From an uncultured Gemmatimonadota bacterium (lineage in GTDB: Bacteria; Gemmatimonadota; Gemmatimonadetes; Gemmatimonadales; GWC2-71-9): a stretch of 25,851 nucleotides of DNA. Positions within the stretch are counted from its first letter, which is position 1; each line of letters begins with the position of its first letter. Both the position numbers and the translations under genes were made by a program. Positions 10,527 through 17,868 of the stretch are shown in pieces. The notes beneath the pieces are model-generated. The model had not been told where the DNA came from. It was given only the letters and a program-made list of their open reading frames with translations, and did not search any database. The DNA lies in contig CAMPKP010000033.1 of NCBI GenBank assembly GCA_946887295.1, positions 1-25,851 on the forward strand, read 5' to 3'.

Positions 10527-11442
10527 TCGCCGCATCCGGATACTCCAGTGGCTGCTCGGCCTCGCGATCATCGGCCTCGCCCTGCGGTCGCTGCTGCGGA
10601 ACTGGGACGAGCTCCGGGCGCAGCCGCTCGAGTGGCGCGTCGAGCCGGGCTGGATCATCCTGAGCGCGGTCGTCGTCTGGTTGATGTACGCGCTGCTGAT
10701 CGCCGCATGGCGGCGCATGCTGTCGGCGTGGGGACGAGGCCTGGACCCGTGGTCGGCGGCCCGGATCTGGACCGTGTCGAGCCTCGGCAAGTACCTGCCG
10801 GGAAAGGTGTGGGCGGTGGCGGGAATGGCGGTGATGGCGCAGCGCGCTGGAATCGGCGCCGGCCCGGCGACCGGATCCGCGGTGATCCTCCAGGTGCTCG
10901 CGATCGGCACCGGAGCCGCGGTCGCGGCGCTCACCGGGTGGAGCGCGCTTCACGCCGCCTATCCAGGCGCGGGCCTCGGCCTGGCGCTGCTCCTCACGGT
11001 TGCCGTCGCCGGCGTGGGTCTGCTCCTGTGGCCCGGTTTCCTGACCCGGGTACTGCGGGTCGCCGCCCCCGACGCCGGACCCGTCGCCCCGCCGGTAGGA
11101 GCGGTGGTCTTCGGTATCGCCGCCAACGCGGTCGCGTGGCTCGGCTACGGTGTCGCGCTCTGGCTCCTCGCCCGCGGACTGCTGCCCCGCGCCGGGCTCG
11201 GCCTGCTGCCCGCGGTGGCCGTGTTCACCGCGTCGTACCTGGCCGGATTCCTCGCCCTGTTCGCTCCCGGCGGTATCGGGGTAAGGGAAGGAGTGTTCAT
11301 CCTGATGTTGCAGGGCCCCATCGGCATCGGCGCGGCGACCGCCCTGGCCATCGCCTCCCGCCTCCTGCTCACCGTCACCGAGCTCGGCGCCGCCGTTCCG
11401 TTCCTGCTGTTTCCCAGGGAGAGCCCGCGTGTCGCCGGCTGA
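10519..11442 (+). CDS. UPF0104/lysylphosphatidylglycerol synthase-type integral membrane protein
   Basis: The 307-residue protein is almost entirely hydrophobic, with roughly eight membrane segments. It carries the marks of the LPG_synthase_TM/UPF0104 (AglD-like) family: SSLGKYLPGKVW (residues about 90-101) and FAPGGIGVREG (about 255-265). Members act as lipid flippases or as the membrane half of lipid-modifying enzymes, and many stand in glycan clusters with unknown substrate. Here there is no soluble aminoacyl-transfer domain, so LPG synthesis is unlikely. The GTG at 10519 is chosen because it overlaps the GT4 gene by eight bases and removes an out-of-family tail translated from the GT4 shadow. 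The neighbours suggest a role in moving or anchoring a lipid-linked sugar. Confidence 0.8.
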   Translation: MGDRRIRILQWLLGLAIIGLALRSLLRNWDELRAQPLEWRVEPGWIILSAVVVWLMYALLIAAWRRMLSAWGRGLDPWSAARIWTVSSLGKYLPGKVWAVAGMAVMAQRAGIGAGPATGSAVILQVLAIGTGAAVAALTGWSALHAAYPGAGLGLALLLTVAVAGVGLLLWPGFLTRVLRVAAPDAGPVAPPVGAVVFGIAANAVAWLGYGVALWLLARGLLPRAGLGLLPAVAVFTASYLAGFLALFAPGGIGVREGVFILMLQGPIGIGAATALAIASRLLLTVTELGAAVPFLLFPRESPRVAG

Positions 11443-13771
11443 CGAACCTCAGACACTGCTCGAGCCCAAGCACCCTAACGTGTTGGCTCTGGCTGCCTTC
11501 GTACTTGCGGCGCTGACGCTCTGTTGGCCCATGCTGGGCGGCGGGTTTCTGCTGGGCGACGACCAGTACGTGGCGGGCTACAGCTACCGGCTGTTCGGCG
11601 CCGAGATGTTCCGCGAGACGGGCGCGATCCCGCAGTGGAATCCCTATCTGTTCGGCGGCCTTCCGTTCATCGCCGCGATGCACGGCGACATCTTCTATCC
11701 GACCGCGTGGCTCCGCTGGGTCCTGCCGGTCGACACGGCGATGAACCTGGGGTTCGCGATCCATCTGATCCTCGCGGGCTTCGCGATGTACCTGTTCCTG
11801 CGCGCGCTGAGGGTCGGGTGGGGAGCCGCCGTGGTCGGGGGCCTGGCCTACGAGCTCACCGGCATCGTCGCGTCGCTCGTGAAGCCGGGACACGACGGCA
11901 AGCTGTTCGTCTCGGCGCTCGCGCCACTCGCTTTTCTGGCGCTGCTCCGGGCGATCAGGGGACGGAACCCGGCCGGGTACGCCCTCCTGGCCCTCCTCGT
12001 GGGTCTCTGCATCCTGAGCCCGCAATACCAGATGGCGTACTACATGCTCGTCGCCTGTGGCATCTGGACGATCTATCTCACCTTCTTCGATCCCGAGCGG
12101 CCGCCCGAGACCCGCTGGCCGATCGCCCTCGGACTGGCGCTCGCCGGCGTCGGCCTGGGAGCGGCGCTCGCAGCGATTCAGGTGCTGCCGTTCCTGGCGT
12201 ACATCCCGTTCTCGCCCCGGGCCGAGGGAGGGCCCAGCGGCGGATGGGAGTACGCCATCGGGTACTCGATGCCGCCGGAAGAGCTGGTCACCACGGTGCT
12301 GCCGCAGTTCAACGGCATCCTCGACAAGTACTGGGGACGCAGCTTCTTCAAGCTGCACACCGAGTACCTCGGGGCCGTGGTGGTCGCGCTGGCCGCGCTG
12401 GGACTGGGCGATCGGTCGAGGGCCCGGCTGATCCGCGCCTTCGGCGTGATCGCCATACTCTTCCTCCTGATCGCGCTCGGCGGTTACACCCCGTTCTACC
12501 GGCTCTGGTACGAAGTCATGCCCATGATGAAGAAGGTGCGCGCGCCCGGCATGGCCTTCTACCTCGTGGCGCTGCCCGTGGCGGTCTTCGCCGCCTTCGG
12601 CGCCGAGCGCCTGTTGCGGAGGGAGGTCTCGCTTCGCGCCGCGTTGGCTCCGCTCGTCGCGCTGGCCGTGCTCGCGCTGCTCGGGGTGGCCGGGGTGCTC
12701 GAGAGCGTCGCGACGCTCTTCGTGGCCGAGCAGCAGGCGCCGAGGCTGGCGGCGGCCGCGGCCGACCTGCGGGTCGGTGCGCTGAGGCTCATGGCGGTTG
12801 TGGGGATCGCGGCGGGAGTCGTCTGGGCGATCCGGACCGGACGGCTCCGAGGCTATGTCGCGGCGGCGGTGCTCGGCGCCGTCGTGGTGCTGGATCTCTG
12901 GAGCATCGACCGCAAGTTCTTCGACTTCAAGCCACCCGCCGCCCAGCTGTTCGCGGACGACGCGATCACCGCCAGGCTGGGGCAGGAGCCCGGGCCGTAC
13001 CGCGTGCTCGATGTCGGAGTGTACCCCGGCGCGATCCTGATGGCCCACCGGGTGCAGACGGTGCTCGGGTATCACGGCGTGGAGGTCCGATTCTACGACG
13101 AGCTGCTCGGCGGCAAGAACGAGTGGCGCAACCTGGGCAACCCCAATCTCCACGATCTCCTTGCGGTGCGTTTCCTGCTGCTGCCCGACTCGCAGGCGGT
13201 GCCGGGCTTTCACGCCGTCTCGGGACCGTTGGCGACGCGACACGGCTCGACGGGCATTCTCTACCGGCGGGACACGCTCCCGGACTATGTCCGGATCGTT
13301 CCTTCGGCCGCCAAGCTGCCGGAGGACCAGGTCGTCCCGACGGTGATCGATTCACGGTTCCCACGCAACGGCGTCGTGCTGTTCACCGACACGGCGTCGG
13401 TGTCGCCCGAGCCGATCCGCGGGGGCGCGCCCGATACCACCGCTGTGCGTGCGCGGCTCCTCGACTGGAAGCCGGGAAGCATGCGGATCGCGCTCGAGGG
13501 AAGCGACACCCGGCCGAGGTATCTGCTGGTGAGTGAGACCTGGTACAAGGACTGGCGGGCCCGGGTGGACGGCACCCCGGCACCGGTCCACCGTGGAGAC
13601 CATGCCCTGATGACGGTCGTGGTGCCGCCCGGTGCCAGGGCGGTGGAGCTCGACTTCGACTCTCCGGAGTACGCCCGAGGCAAGCTGATCAGCCTGCTCG
13701 CGCTCCTCGCGATCGGCGGGCTGTATGGGGGTGCCCTCGTGGCCGGCAGAAGGAAGGCCGCCCATGACTGA
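11429..13771 (+). CDS. YfhO-type large membrane protein (probable GT-C glycosyltransferase)
   Basis: This 780-residue protein has a hydrophobic first part (about 20-560) with some 11-13 membrane segments and a C-terminal beta-rich extracytoplasmic region. Early loops contain GDDQYVAGYSYRLFGAEMF and WNPYLFGGLPF, and the end contains SETWYKDWRARVDG followed by VVVPPGARAVELDF and a last membrane helix, all typical of the bacterial YfhO family. Known members transfer sugars from polyprenyl-phosphate donors outside the membrane. GTG 11429 is chosen for its ribosome binding site (GGGAG at 11417-11421) and lies 14 bases inside the preceding gene. The next gene, overlapping by eight bases, makes just such a lipid-linked donor, which supports a donor-synthase/transferase pair. 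Confidence 0.82.
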   Translation: MSPADEPQTLLEPKHPNVLALAAFVLAALTLCWPMLGGGFLLGDDQYVAGYSYRLFGAEMFRETGAIPQWNPYLFGGLPFIAAMHGDIFYPTAWLRWVLPVDTAMNLGFAIHLILAGFAMYLFLRALRVGWGAAVVGGLAYELTGIVASLVKPGHDGKLFVSALAPLAFLALLRAIRGRNPAGYALLALLVGLCILSPQYQMAYYMLVACGIWTIYLTFFDPERPPETRWPIALGLALAGVGLGAALAAIQVLPFLAYIPFSPRAEGGPSGGWEYAIGYSMPPEELVTTVLPQFNGILDKYWGRSFFKLHTEYLGAVVVALAALGLGDRSRARLIRAFGVIAILFLLIALGGYTPFYRLWYEVMPMMKKVRAPGMAFYLVALPVAVFAAFGAERLLRREVSLRAALAPLVALAVLALLGVAGVLESVATLFVAEQQAPRLAAAAADLRVGALRLMAVVGIAAGVVWAIRTGRLRGYVAAAVLGAVVVLDLWSIDRKFFDFKPPAAQLFADDAITARLGQEPGPYRVLDVGVYPGAILMAHRVQTVLGYHGVEVRFYDELLGGKNEWRNLGNPNLHDLLAVRFLLLPDSQAVPGFHAVSGPLATRHGSTGILYRRDTLPDYVRIVPSAAKLPEDQVVPTVIDSRFPRNGVVLFTDTASVSPEPIRGGAPDTTAVRARLLDWKPGSMRIALEGSDTRPRYLLVSETWYKDWRARVDGTPAPVHRGDHALMTVVVPPGARAVELDFDSPEYARGKLISLLALLAIGGLYGGALVAGRRKAAHD

Positions 13772-14483
13772 GCGCGCCCTTGTGGTCGTGCCGACCTACA
13801 ACGAGGCCATGAACCTGCCGGTGATCGTTCCCCAGATACTGGCGCAGGATCCCCGGATCGATGTGCTCGTGGTGGACGACAACTCGCCCGACGGCACCGG
13901 CCGGATCGCCGACGATATGGCGGCTGCCGACCCGCGCATCCACGTGCTGCATCGTCCCGGGAAAAGTGGCCTGGGCAAGGCCTACATCGCGGGCTTTCGC
14001 TGGGCGCTGGAGCGCGACTACGAATTCGTCTTCGAGATGGATGCCGACTTCAGCCACGACCCCAAGTTCCTGGGCATCTTCCTGGAGGCGGCGAAAGATG
14101 CCGACCTCGTCATCGGGTCGCGGTACAAGTCCGGCGTGAACGTCATCAACTGGCCGATCTCACGGCTGCTGCTGTCGCTCGGCGCGAACCAGTACGCGCG
14201 GTGGGTCACCGGACTCCCGATCACCGATTCCACCGGCGGCTTCAAGTGCTTCCGCCGGCGGGTGCTCGAGGCGATCGATCTGGATCGGGTGCGCTCCAAC
14301 GGCTACTCGTTCCAGATCGAGATGAGCTTCCGTGCCTGGAAGAAGGGATTCCGGCTGGTCGAGATTCCCATCGTGTTCACCGACCGGGTCGAGGGACAGA
14401 GCAAGATGAACAAGCGGATCGTGCGCGAGGCCATCTGGATGGTCTGGTGGCTCCGCCTCAAGTCGCTCGCGAGGCAGCTGTGA
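13764..14483 (+). CDS. Polyprenol-phosphate mannose synthase-like GT2 (DPM1 type)
   Basis: The 239-residue soluble protein resembles the dolichol/polyprenol monophosphomannose synthase group: VVVPTYNEAMNLP (7-19), VLVVDDNSPDGTG (34-46), GKSGLGKAYIAGF (66-78), the metal-binding Asp93-Ala-Asp95 in FEMDADFSHDP (90-100), TDSTGGFKCFRR (154-165) and GYSFQIEMSFRAWKKG (180-195). It lacks the C-terminal membrane helices of the other GT2 in the window, and is expected to act at the inner face of the membrane, loading a sugar (mannose in known relatives) on polyprenyl phosphate. ATG 13764 is preceded by AGAAGGAAGG at 13749-13758 and overlaps the YfhO gene by eight bases. Sugar identity is inferred, not shown. 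Confidence 0.88.
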   Translation: MTERALVVVPTYNEAMNLPVIVPQILAQDPRIDVLVVDDNSPDGTGRIADDMAAADPRIHVLHRPGKSGLGKAYIAGFRWALERDYEFVFEMDADFSHDPKFLGIFLEAAKDADLVIGSRYKSGVNVINWPISRLLLSLGANQYARWVTGLPITDSTGGFKCFRRRVLEAIDLDRVRSNGYSFQIEMSFRAWKKGFRLVEIPIVFTDRVEGQSKMNKRIVREAIWMVWWLRLKSLARQL

Positions 14484-15304
14484 GAGGTACGATCATCTAC
14501 AAGATGACCGGCTCGGGCAACGACTTCGTCATGCTCGACGGCCGGTTCACCTCGCCCGAGCGCTGGCCCGCCACCCGGGTGGCGGCGATCTGCGACCGCC
14601 GCTCCGGAGTCGGTGCCGACGGCCTGGTGATCCTGACCCCGGACGCGCCGGGGCGGGTCCGGATGACCTACTGGAACTCGGACGGATCCCGGGCCGCCAT
14701 GTGCGGGAATGCGGCCCTCTGCAGTACCCGGCTGGCCGTCTGGCTGGAGATGGCGGAGTCGGGCGAGCTCTGCCTGCTGACTGATGCGGGCGTGGTTCCT
14801 GCCCGCAGCGGCGGCGCCGGAGACGGGGCCGAGATCATGCTGCCGGACGCGGAGCTGCCCGCCGCGGTGCCCGGACTCGACCCGGCGGACGGCGAGCGGT
14901 GGCTGTCGTTCGGCACGGTCGGGGTGCCACACCTCATAGTCCGAGTGGACGACATCGAGCGGATCGACGTGGCCCGGCGCGGCCGGGCCCTCCGGTCCGA
15001 TCCGCGCCTCGGGGAGGCCGGGGCCAACGTCAACTTCGTCGCCCCGGGGCCCGGCGGCGAGCCGTGGGCGATCCGCACCTACGAGCGCGGAGTCGAGGGC
15101 GAAACGCTGGCGTGCGGAACGGGAACCGTGGCGGCCGCCCTGGCTCTGGCCGACCGGGGTGAGGCGTCGCTCCCTCTCAGGTTCCGCAGCAGGGGAGGGC
15201 CCCAGCTGCTGGTCCGCGCCGAGCTGGACCGGGGCCGAGCGCATGGGGTCTGGCTCGGGGGCCAGGGCCGGCTGCTGTTCCGGGGGGTCTGGGAGGGGAT
15301 CTGA
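14480..15304 (+). CDS. dapF: Diaminopimelate epimerase
   Basis: DapF converts LL- to meso-diaminopimelate for peptidoglycan and lysine. The 274-residue protein has both halves of the fold with the two catalytic cysteines: Cys75 in AAMCGNAALC and Cys212 in LACGTGTVAAA. Other family blocks are KMTGSGNDFVMLDGR (8-22), YWNSDGSRA (64-72) and NVNFV (183-187). In the first Cys motif the usual C-G-N-G-A-R-C is C-G-N-A-A-L-C, losing the Gly and Arg. The GTG start at 14480 overlaps the preceding stop (GTGA). It is the last gene of the + strand arm; the gene-poor AT-rich gap starts right after its stop. Confidence 0.93.
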   Translation: MRGTIIYKMTGSGNDFVMLDGRFTSPERWPATRVAAICDRRSGVGADGLVILTPDAPGRVRMTYWNSDGSRAAMCGNAALCSTRLAVWLEMAESGELCLLTDAGVVPARSGGAGDGAEIMLPDAELPAAVPGLDPADGERWLSFGTVGVPHLIVRVDDIERIDVARRGRALRSDPRLGEAGANVNFVAPGPGGEPWAIRTYERGVEGETLACGTGTVAAALALADRGEASLPLRFRSRGGPQLLVRAELDRGRAHGVWLGGQGRLLFRGVWEGI

Positions 15305-15413
15305 ACCGGTTTTTCCAACAGCCGCACGCGCTATTCCAACCGCAAGTCATTCAACATGTTACAGGATTGAGCAGAGCAGAGCATCCCAGTTCTCCACAGT
15401 TTTCCCCAAGCTT

Positions 15414-15441
15414 ACTTAACATAACATATCTTATACGTCGT
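15414..15441 (-). other. dif: dif-like XerC/XerD chromosome dimer resolution site
   Basis: On the - strand the 28 bases split as XerC arm ACGACGTATAA, centre GATATG and XerD arm TTATGTTAAGT. The E. coli site is GGTGCGCATAA, TGTATA, TTATGTTAAAT. The XerD arm matches at 10 of 11 bases, the inner XerC arm (CG.ATAA) is kept, and the overall match is 19 of 28. Spacing of the arms is exactly right. It lies in the only AT-rich gap, where the two oppositely directed gene arms meet, which is where leading-strand-biased genes converge at a replication terminus. XerC/XerD bind the arms and resolve chromosome dimers with FtsK. A Xer-dependent integration hot-spot is an alternative or additional role. Confidence 0.8.
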
Positions 15442-15460
15442 AGCCTTGGAGCCTAATGAA

Positions 15461-15484
15461 GAGGGGGACCGTGCGGTCCCCCTC
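15461..15484. terminator. Strong GC-rich hairpin, probable bidirectional terminator
   Basis: A perfect 10-base-pair stem, GAGGGGGACC (15461-15470) with GGTCCCCCTC (15475-15484), encloses a GTGC loop. It lies 39 bases beyond the stop of the - strand TPR gene and 156 bases beyond dapF. In the - direction it is followed by TTCATT, a weak T-rich tail; in the + direction no T run follows. The best reading is a terminator, chiefly for the - strand unit, also separating the two convergent units. Confidence 0.6.
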
Positions 15485-15523
15485 GATGTCCTGCTCTGAC
15501 GAGTCTGACCCGCCCGGCCCCTC

Positions 15524-16195
15524 CTACATCTTCCCGTCGGTCAGCTCGGCCAGGCGGACCTTCGCCTCGGTGAAGCTCGAGCTCTTCGGATGCTTCTCGA
15601 TGACCTCGCGGTACGCCGCCTCGGCCTCTTTGGTCTTCCCGGCCGTCCGGTAAGCCCGCCCGGCGTCGATCAGGTATCGGGCCTGCAGATAGTCCAGGTC
15701 CGCGGATTTCGAGGCGTTCATGAAGGCCTCAGCGGCCTCCCCGGGGCGCTTCGAGTTCTCCAGCGCGGTACCCAGGAGCCCGTTGGCCGGCGCCAGATAC
15801 TTTCGCGGCGGCTTCTTGGCCAGGAAGTCTCGCAATCCTACGGCCGCCAGCTCGGCCTGGCCGTTGACCAGTCGGACCTGGTTCAGTGTGATCACGGCCT
15901 CCGTGGCGGCGTCGGTGCCGCCATAGGTCTCGATCAGGCGCTGGAGCTCGCTGGACGCGAGCGGCAGGTTGCCCGCCTCCGCGGCGGCCCGCGCCTGGTT
16001 GAGACTCCTGGCCGCGAACTGCTCCTTGCGCTGGCCGCTGGTCCAGACCGCCCATGCGACCACGCCGAGGAGCAGCACCGCAAGTACCAGCGCCCCGATC
16101 AGGCGCTTCTTGTCGCGGTACCATACCTTGGGCGTCTCGGCCGTGTCGGCCGTGGTCGTCTGTCCTCGAGTCGTCGCTTCCACCATTGTAGCCAT
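15524..16195 (-). CDS. Membrane-anchored TPR protein (YfgM-like)
   Basis: The 223-residue protein has a short Thr-rich cytoplasmic head, one membrane helix (about 33-52, flanked by KKR on the inner side) and an extracytoplasmic region of tetratricopeptide-type helical repeats (about 60-215). The clearest repeat is YLQARYLIDAGRAY followed by GKTKEAEAAYREVIEKHP. The layout resembles YfgM/TPR_21 proteins, which assist envelope protein folding with the Sec/PpiD machinery, but the resemblance is in architecture and the function here is inferred. ATG at 16193-16195 is used; a second ATG three codons later is possible and neither has a clear ribosome binding site. It is the last gene of the - strand arm, 51 bases after the tRNA. 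Confidence 0.75.
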   Translation of the reverse strand: MATMVEATTRGQTTTADTAETPKVWYRDKKRLIGALVLAVLLLGVVAWAVWTSGQRKEQFAARSLNQARAAAEAGNLPLASSELQRLIETYGGTDAATEAVITLNQVRLVNGQAELAAVGLRDFLAKKPPRKYLAPANGLLGTALENSKRPGEAAEAFMNASKSADLDYLQARYLIDAGRAYRTAGKTKEAEAAYREVIEKHPKSSSFTEAKVRLAELTDGKM

Positions 16196-16246
16196 GTCGT
16201 GTCACGAGTGAAGTTGAATTGTGCCGGTCGAGCTCCGACGTCCGAG

Positions 16247-16320
16247 TGCCCCCGGCGTGACTCGAACACGCGGCCAACAGTTTAGGAAACTGCTGCTCTA
16301 TCCATCTGAGCTACGGGGGC
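16247..16320 (-). tRNA. tRNA-Arg (anticodon CCT)
   Basis: The 74-base cloverleaf folds completely: 7-base-pair acceptor GCCCCCG/CGGGGGC, D stem GCTC/GAGC with GG in the loop, anticodon stem GCAGT/ACTGT (one G-U pair) with loop TTCCTAA and anticodon CCT, five-base variable loop TGGCC, and T stem GCGTG/CACGC with loop TTCGAGT. The discriminator base is A and CCA is not encoded. It reads the AGG arginine codon. It lies 89 bases after apt on the same strand and may be co-transcribed or have its own weak promoter. Confidence 0.95.
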
Positions 16321-16409
16321 TGGAATGCACCTTGCCGCAGCCTGTAAAGATGCCATGCCGGGGGGTCTTCGGGCAACCCGCCGCGCCCCTGCCCGACCCC
16401 CGCGGAGCC

Positions 16410-16946
16410 CTATACCGAGGCCAGGATCTGGCAGAACTCCCCCTCCAGCCGCTGCCGACCCTTCAGCACCGAGATCTCGAGCAGAAACGACCACCCCACC
16501 ACCTCGGCGCCCAGCTTCCGGGCCAGTCGGCCGGCCGCCTCGGCCGTCCCTCCGGTCGCCAGGACGTCATCCACCACCAGCGCCTTGCTCCCGGCAGGAA
16601 GGCCGTCCCGGTGGCACTCCAGGGCGTCGGTGCCGTATTCCAGCGCGTACTGCTCGCTCACACGCTCCCAGGGCAGCTTTCCCGGCTTCCGCGCCGGCAC
16701 GAACCCCGCCCGGAGCACGGTCGCGACGGCGCCCCCGAGAATGAAGCCCCGGGCCTCGATGCCGAGAACGTGCGTCACTCCACGCGAGGCGAACGGCTCC
16801 GCCATGCCCGCCACCACGTCGTGCAGGAGGGCGGCGTCGCCGAGAACCGGGGTGATGTCCTGGAAGACGATCCCGGGCTTGGGGTAGTCCCTGATGGGCC
16901 GGAGGGCGCCGCGGACCCGTCCCTCCAGCCTGGTGGTGGCGCTCAT
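16410..16946 (-). CDS. apt: Adenine phosphoribosyltransferase
   Basis: Apt salvages adenine with PRPP to give AMP. The 178-residue protein has the normal length and order of motifs: IRDYPKPGIVFQDITPVL (18-35), GIEARGFILGG (62-72), ARKPGKLPW (85-93, flexible loop region) with ALEYGTDALE (101-110), the PRPP-binding loop ALVVDDVLATGGTA (122-135) and GWSFLLEI near the end. ATG 16946 overlaps the acylphosphatase stop (ATGA), so the two are probably translated together. Downstream lies only the tRNA gene. Confidence 0.96.
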   Translation of the reverse strand: MSATTRLEGRVRGALRPIRDYPKPGIVFQDITPVLGDAALLHDVVAGMAEPFASRGVTHVLGIEARGFILGGAVATVLRAGFVPARKPGKLPWERVSEQYALEYGTDALECHRDGLPAGSKALVVDDVLATGGTAEAAGRLARKLGAEVVGWSFLLEISVLKGRQRLEGEFCQILASV

Positions 16947-17215
16947 CGAATGTCGAAGCTCCTCGAGGAAACGTTCTCGTTCACGCCGTCCTGGCGCTCC
17001 AGTCCTTCCACGCTCGCGTGGGCCGGACCCGCTCGCAGCACCTCTTCCAGCCGTGCGATCGCCTCCGCGGCGTCGGCGGCCGCGACGACCTCCACCCTGC
17101 CGTCGGGCAGGTTCCGGGCGTAACCACCCACCCCCAGCGTGCGTGCGTGGCGGGCGACGAACCAGCGGAACCCGACGCCCTGTACCACACCGGAGACGAG
17201 AAACCGGGTGATCAC
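16943..17215 (-). CDS. acyP: Acylphosphatase
   Basis: This small enzyme hydrolyses acyl phosphates such as acetyl phosphate or carbamoyl phosphate. The 90-residue protein is the full family length. The phosphate-binding loop is SGVVQGVGFRWFV (8-20) with catalytic Arg17, and the second motif GYARNLPDGRVEV (31-43) supplies catalytic Asn35. The GTG start at 17215 shares GTGA with the dedA stop, and the end overlaps apt. Its link to apt and dedA seems to be shared transcription only; I see no pathway link. Confidence 0.94.
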   Translation of the reverse strand: MITRFLVSGVVQGVGFRWFVARHARTLGVGGYARNLPDGRVEVVAAADAAEAIARLEEVLRAGPAHASVEGLERQDGVNENVSSRSFDIR

Positions 17216-17853
17216 GCGGGCCGGCTTCTCCTGGCGCGCATCGCCTCGACCAGGATCGGGACCACCGAGAGCGCCACGATGGCCAGGATCACCAGGGTGA
17301 AGTTCTTTCTGACCGCCGGAATGTTGCCGAAGAAGTACCCCGCCGGCACGAAGAGGCCGACCCAGAGCACCGCCCCGATGACATTGTAGGTGATGAACTT
17401 CGGGTAGCTCATCGCGCCCACCCCGGCCACGAACGGGGCGAAGGTGCGGATGATCGGCACGAAGCGGGCGAGGATGACGGTCTTCCCGCCATGCTTCTCG
17501 TAGAACGCGTGGGTGCGGTCGAGGTAGTCCTTCCGGAGGAATTTGACGTTCCCGCTGAAGGCGCGCGGCCCGATCCAGGCGCCGACCCAGTAGTTCACCG
17601 TGTCACCCAGGATGGCCGCGCCGGTCAGGAGCACGACCAGCAGCCAGAGATCCAGGGCCCCCAGCGCGGCGAAGGTGCCGGCCGCGAAGAGCAGCGAGTC
17701 TCCCGGGAGAAACGGCGTCACCACCAGCCCGGTCTCGGCGAAGACGATGAGAAAGAGGATGAGGTGGGTCCAGACCCCGTAGTCGGCGATGATCCGGCTC
17801 AGGTGCTGGTCGAGGTGCAGGAACAGGTCGATGAAGGACCGCAACAACTCCAT
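17212..17853 (-). CDS. DedA family membrane protein
   Basis: The 213-residue integral membrane protein belongs to the DedA/YqjA (SNARE-associated, VTT) family of undecaprenyl-phosphate or phospholipid recycling transporters. Diagnostic segments are the early FAETGLVVTPFLPGDSLLFAAG (split over 39-60), GDTVNYWVGAWIG (84-96), YEKHGGKTVILARFVPIIRTFAP (split over 118-140) with the conserved Arg and Pro residues, and a final helix ending in a basic tail. There are about five to six membrane segments. ATG 17853 starts 15 bases after the pcm stop. In an operon with PlsY and GpsA upstream, a role in membrane lipid turnover is plausible, but the substrate cannot be read from sequence. Confidence 0.92.
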   Translation of the reverse strand: MELLRSFIDLFLHLDQHLSRIIADYGVWTHLILFLIVFAETGLVVTPFLPGDSLLFAAGTFAALGALDLWLLVVLLTGAAILGDTVNYWVGAWIGPRAFSGNVKFLRKDYLDRTHAFYEKHGGKTVILARFVPIIRTFAPFVAGVGAMSYPKFITYNVIGAVLWVGLFVPAGYFFGNIPAVRKNFTLVILAIVALSVVPILVEAMRARRSRPA

Positions 17854-17868
17854 GCCGATCTCCGGGCT

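Larger units (their letters stand above)
15305..15523. other. AT-rich intergenic gap between convergent gene arms
   Basis: This is the longest stretch without a gene (219 bases) and is clearly richer in A and T than anything else in the window. It holds an 8-base palindrome AACATGTT (15353-15360), a DnaA-box-like TTCTCCACA (15390-15398, one change from TTATCCACA), the dif-like site (15414-15441) and a GC-rich hairpin (15461-15484). I see no convincing small ORF or RNA gene in it. Both flanking genes end here, so no promoter is required. Confidence 0.8.

Noticed and set aside
8328..10934. An 868-residue open frame on the - strand across the glycosyltransferase genes
   Set aside because: It is antisense to three recognisable genes and has His/Arg/Gly low-complexity composition and no family motif.
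11375..13243. A 622-residue - strand open frame opposite the YfhO gene
   Set aside because: It has a shadow composition rich in Arg, Gln, Glu and His, and the + strand has a coherent membrane protein with a ribosome binding site.
15159..15419. A possible small + strand protein reaching into the AT-rich gap
   Set aside because: Most of it lies inside dapF in another frame, and no ribosome binding site or family pattern is evident.
15305..15523. A replication origin (AT-rich gap with a DnaA-box-like sequence)
   Set aside because: Only one degenerate box, no dnaA/dnaN/gidA neighbours, and gene directions converge here instead of diverging.
15590..16285. A 231-residue + strand open frame opposite the TPR gene
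   Set aside because: It runs into the tRNA gene and has no recognisable pattern; the - strand frame shows a membrane helix and TPR repeats.
16321..16409. A promoter for the tRNA gene
   Set aside because: Only TTGCCC and CATCTT-like fragments are seen on the - strand; co-transcription with apt is equally possible.
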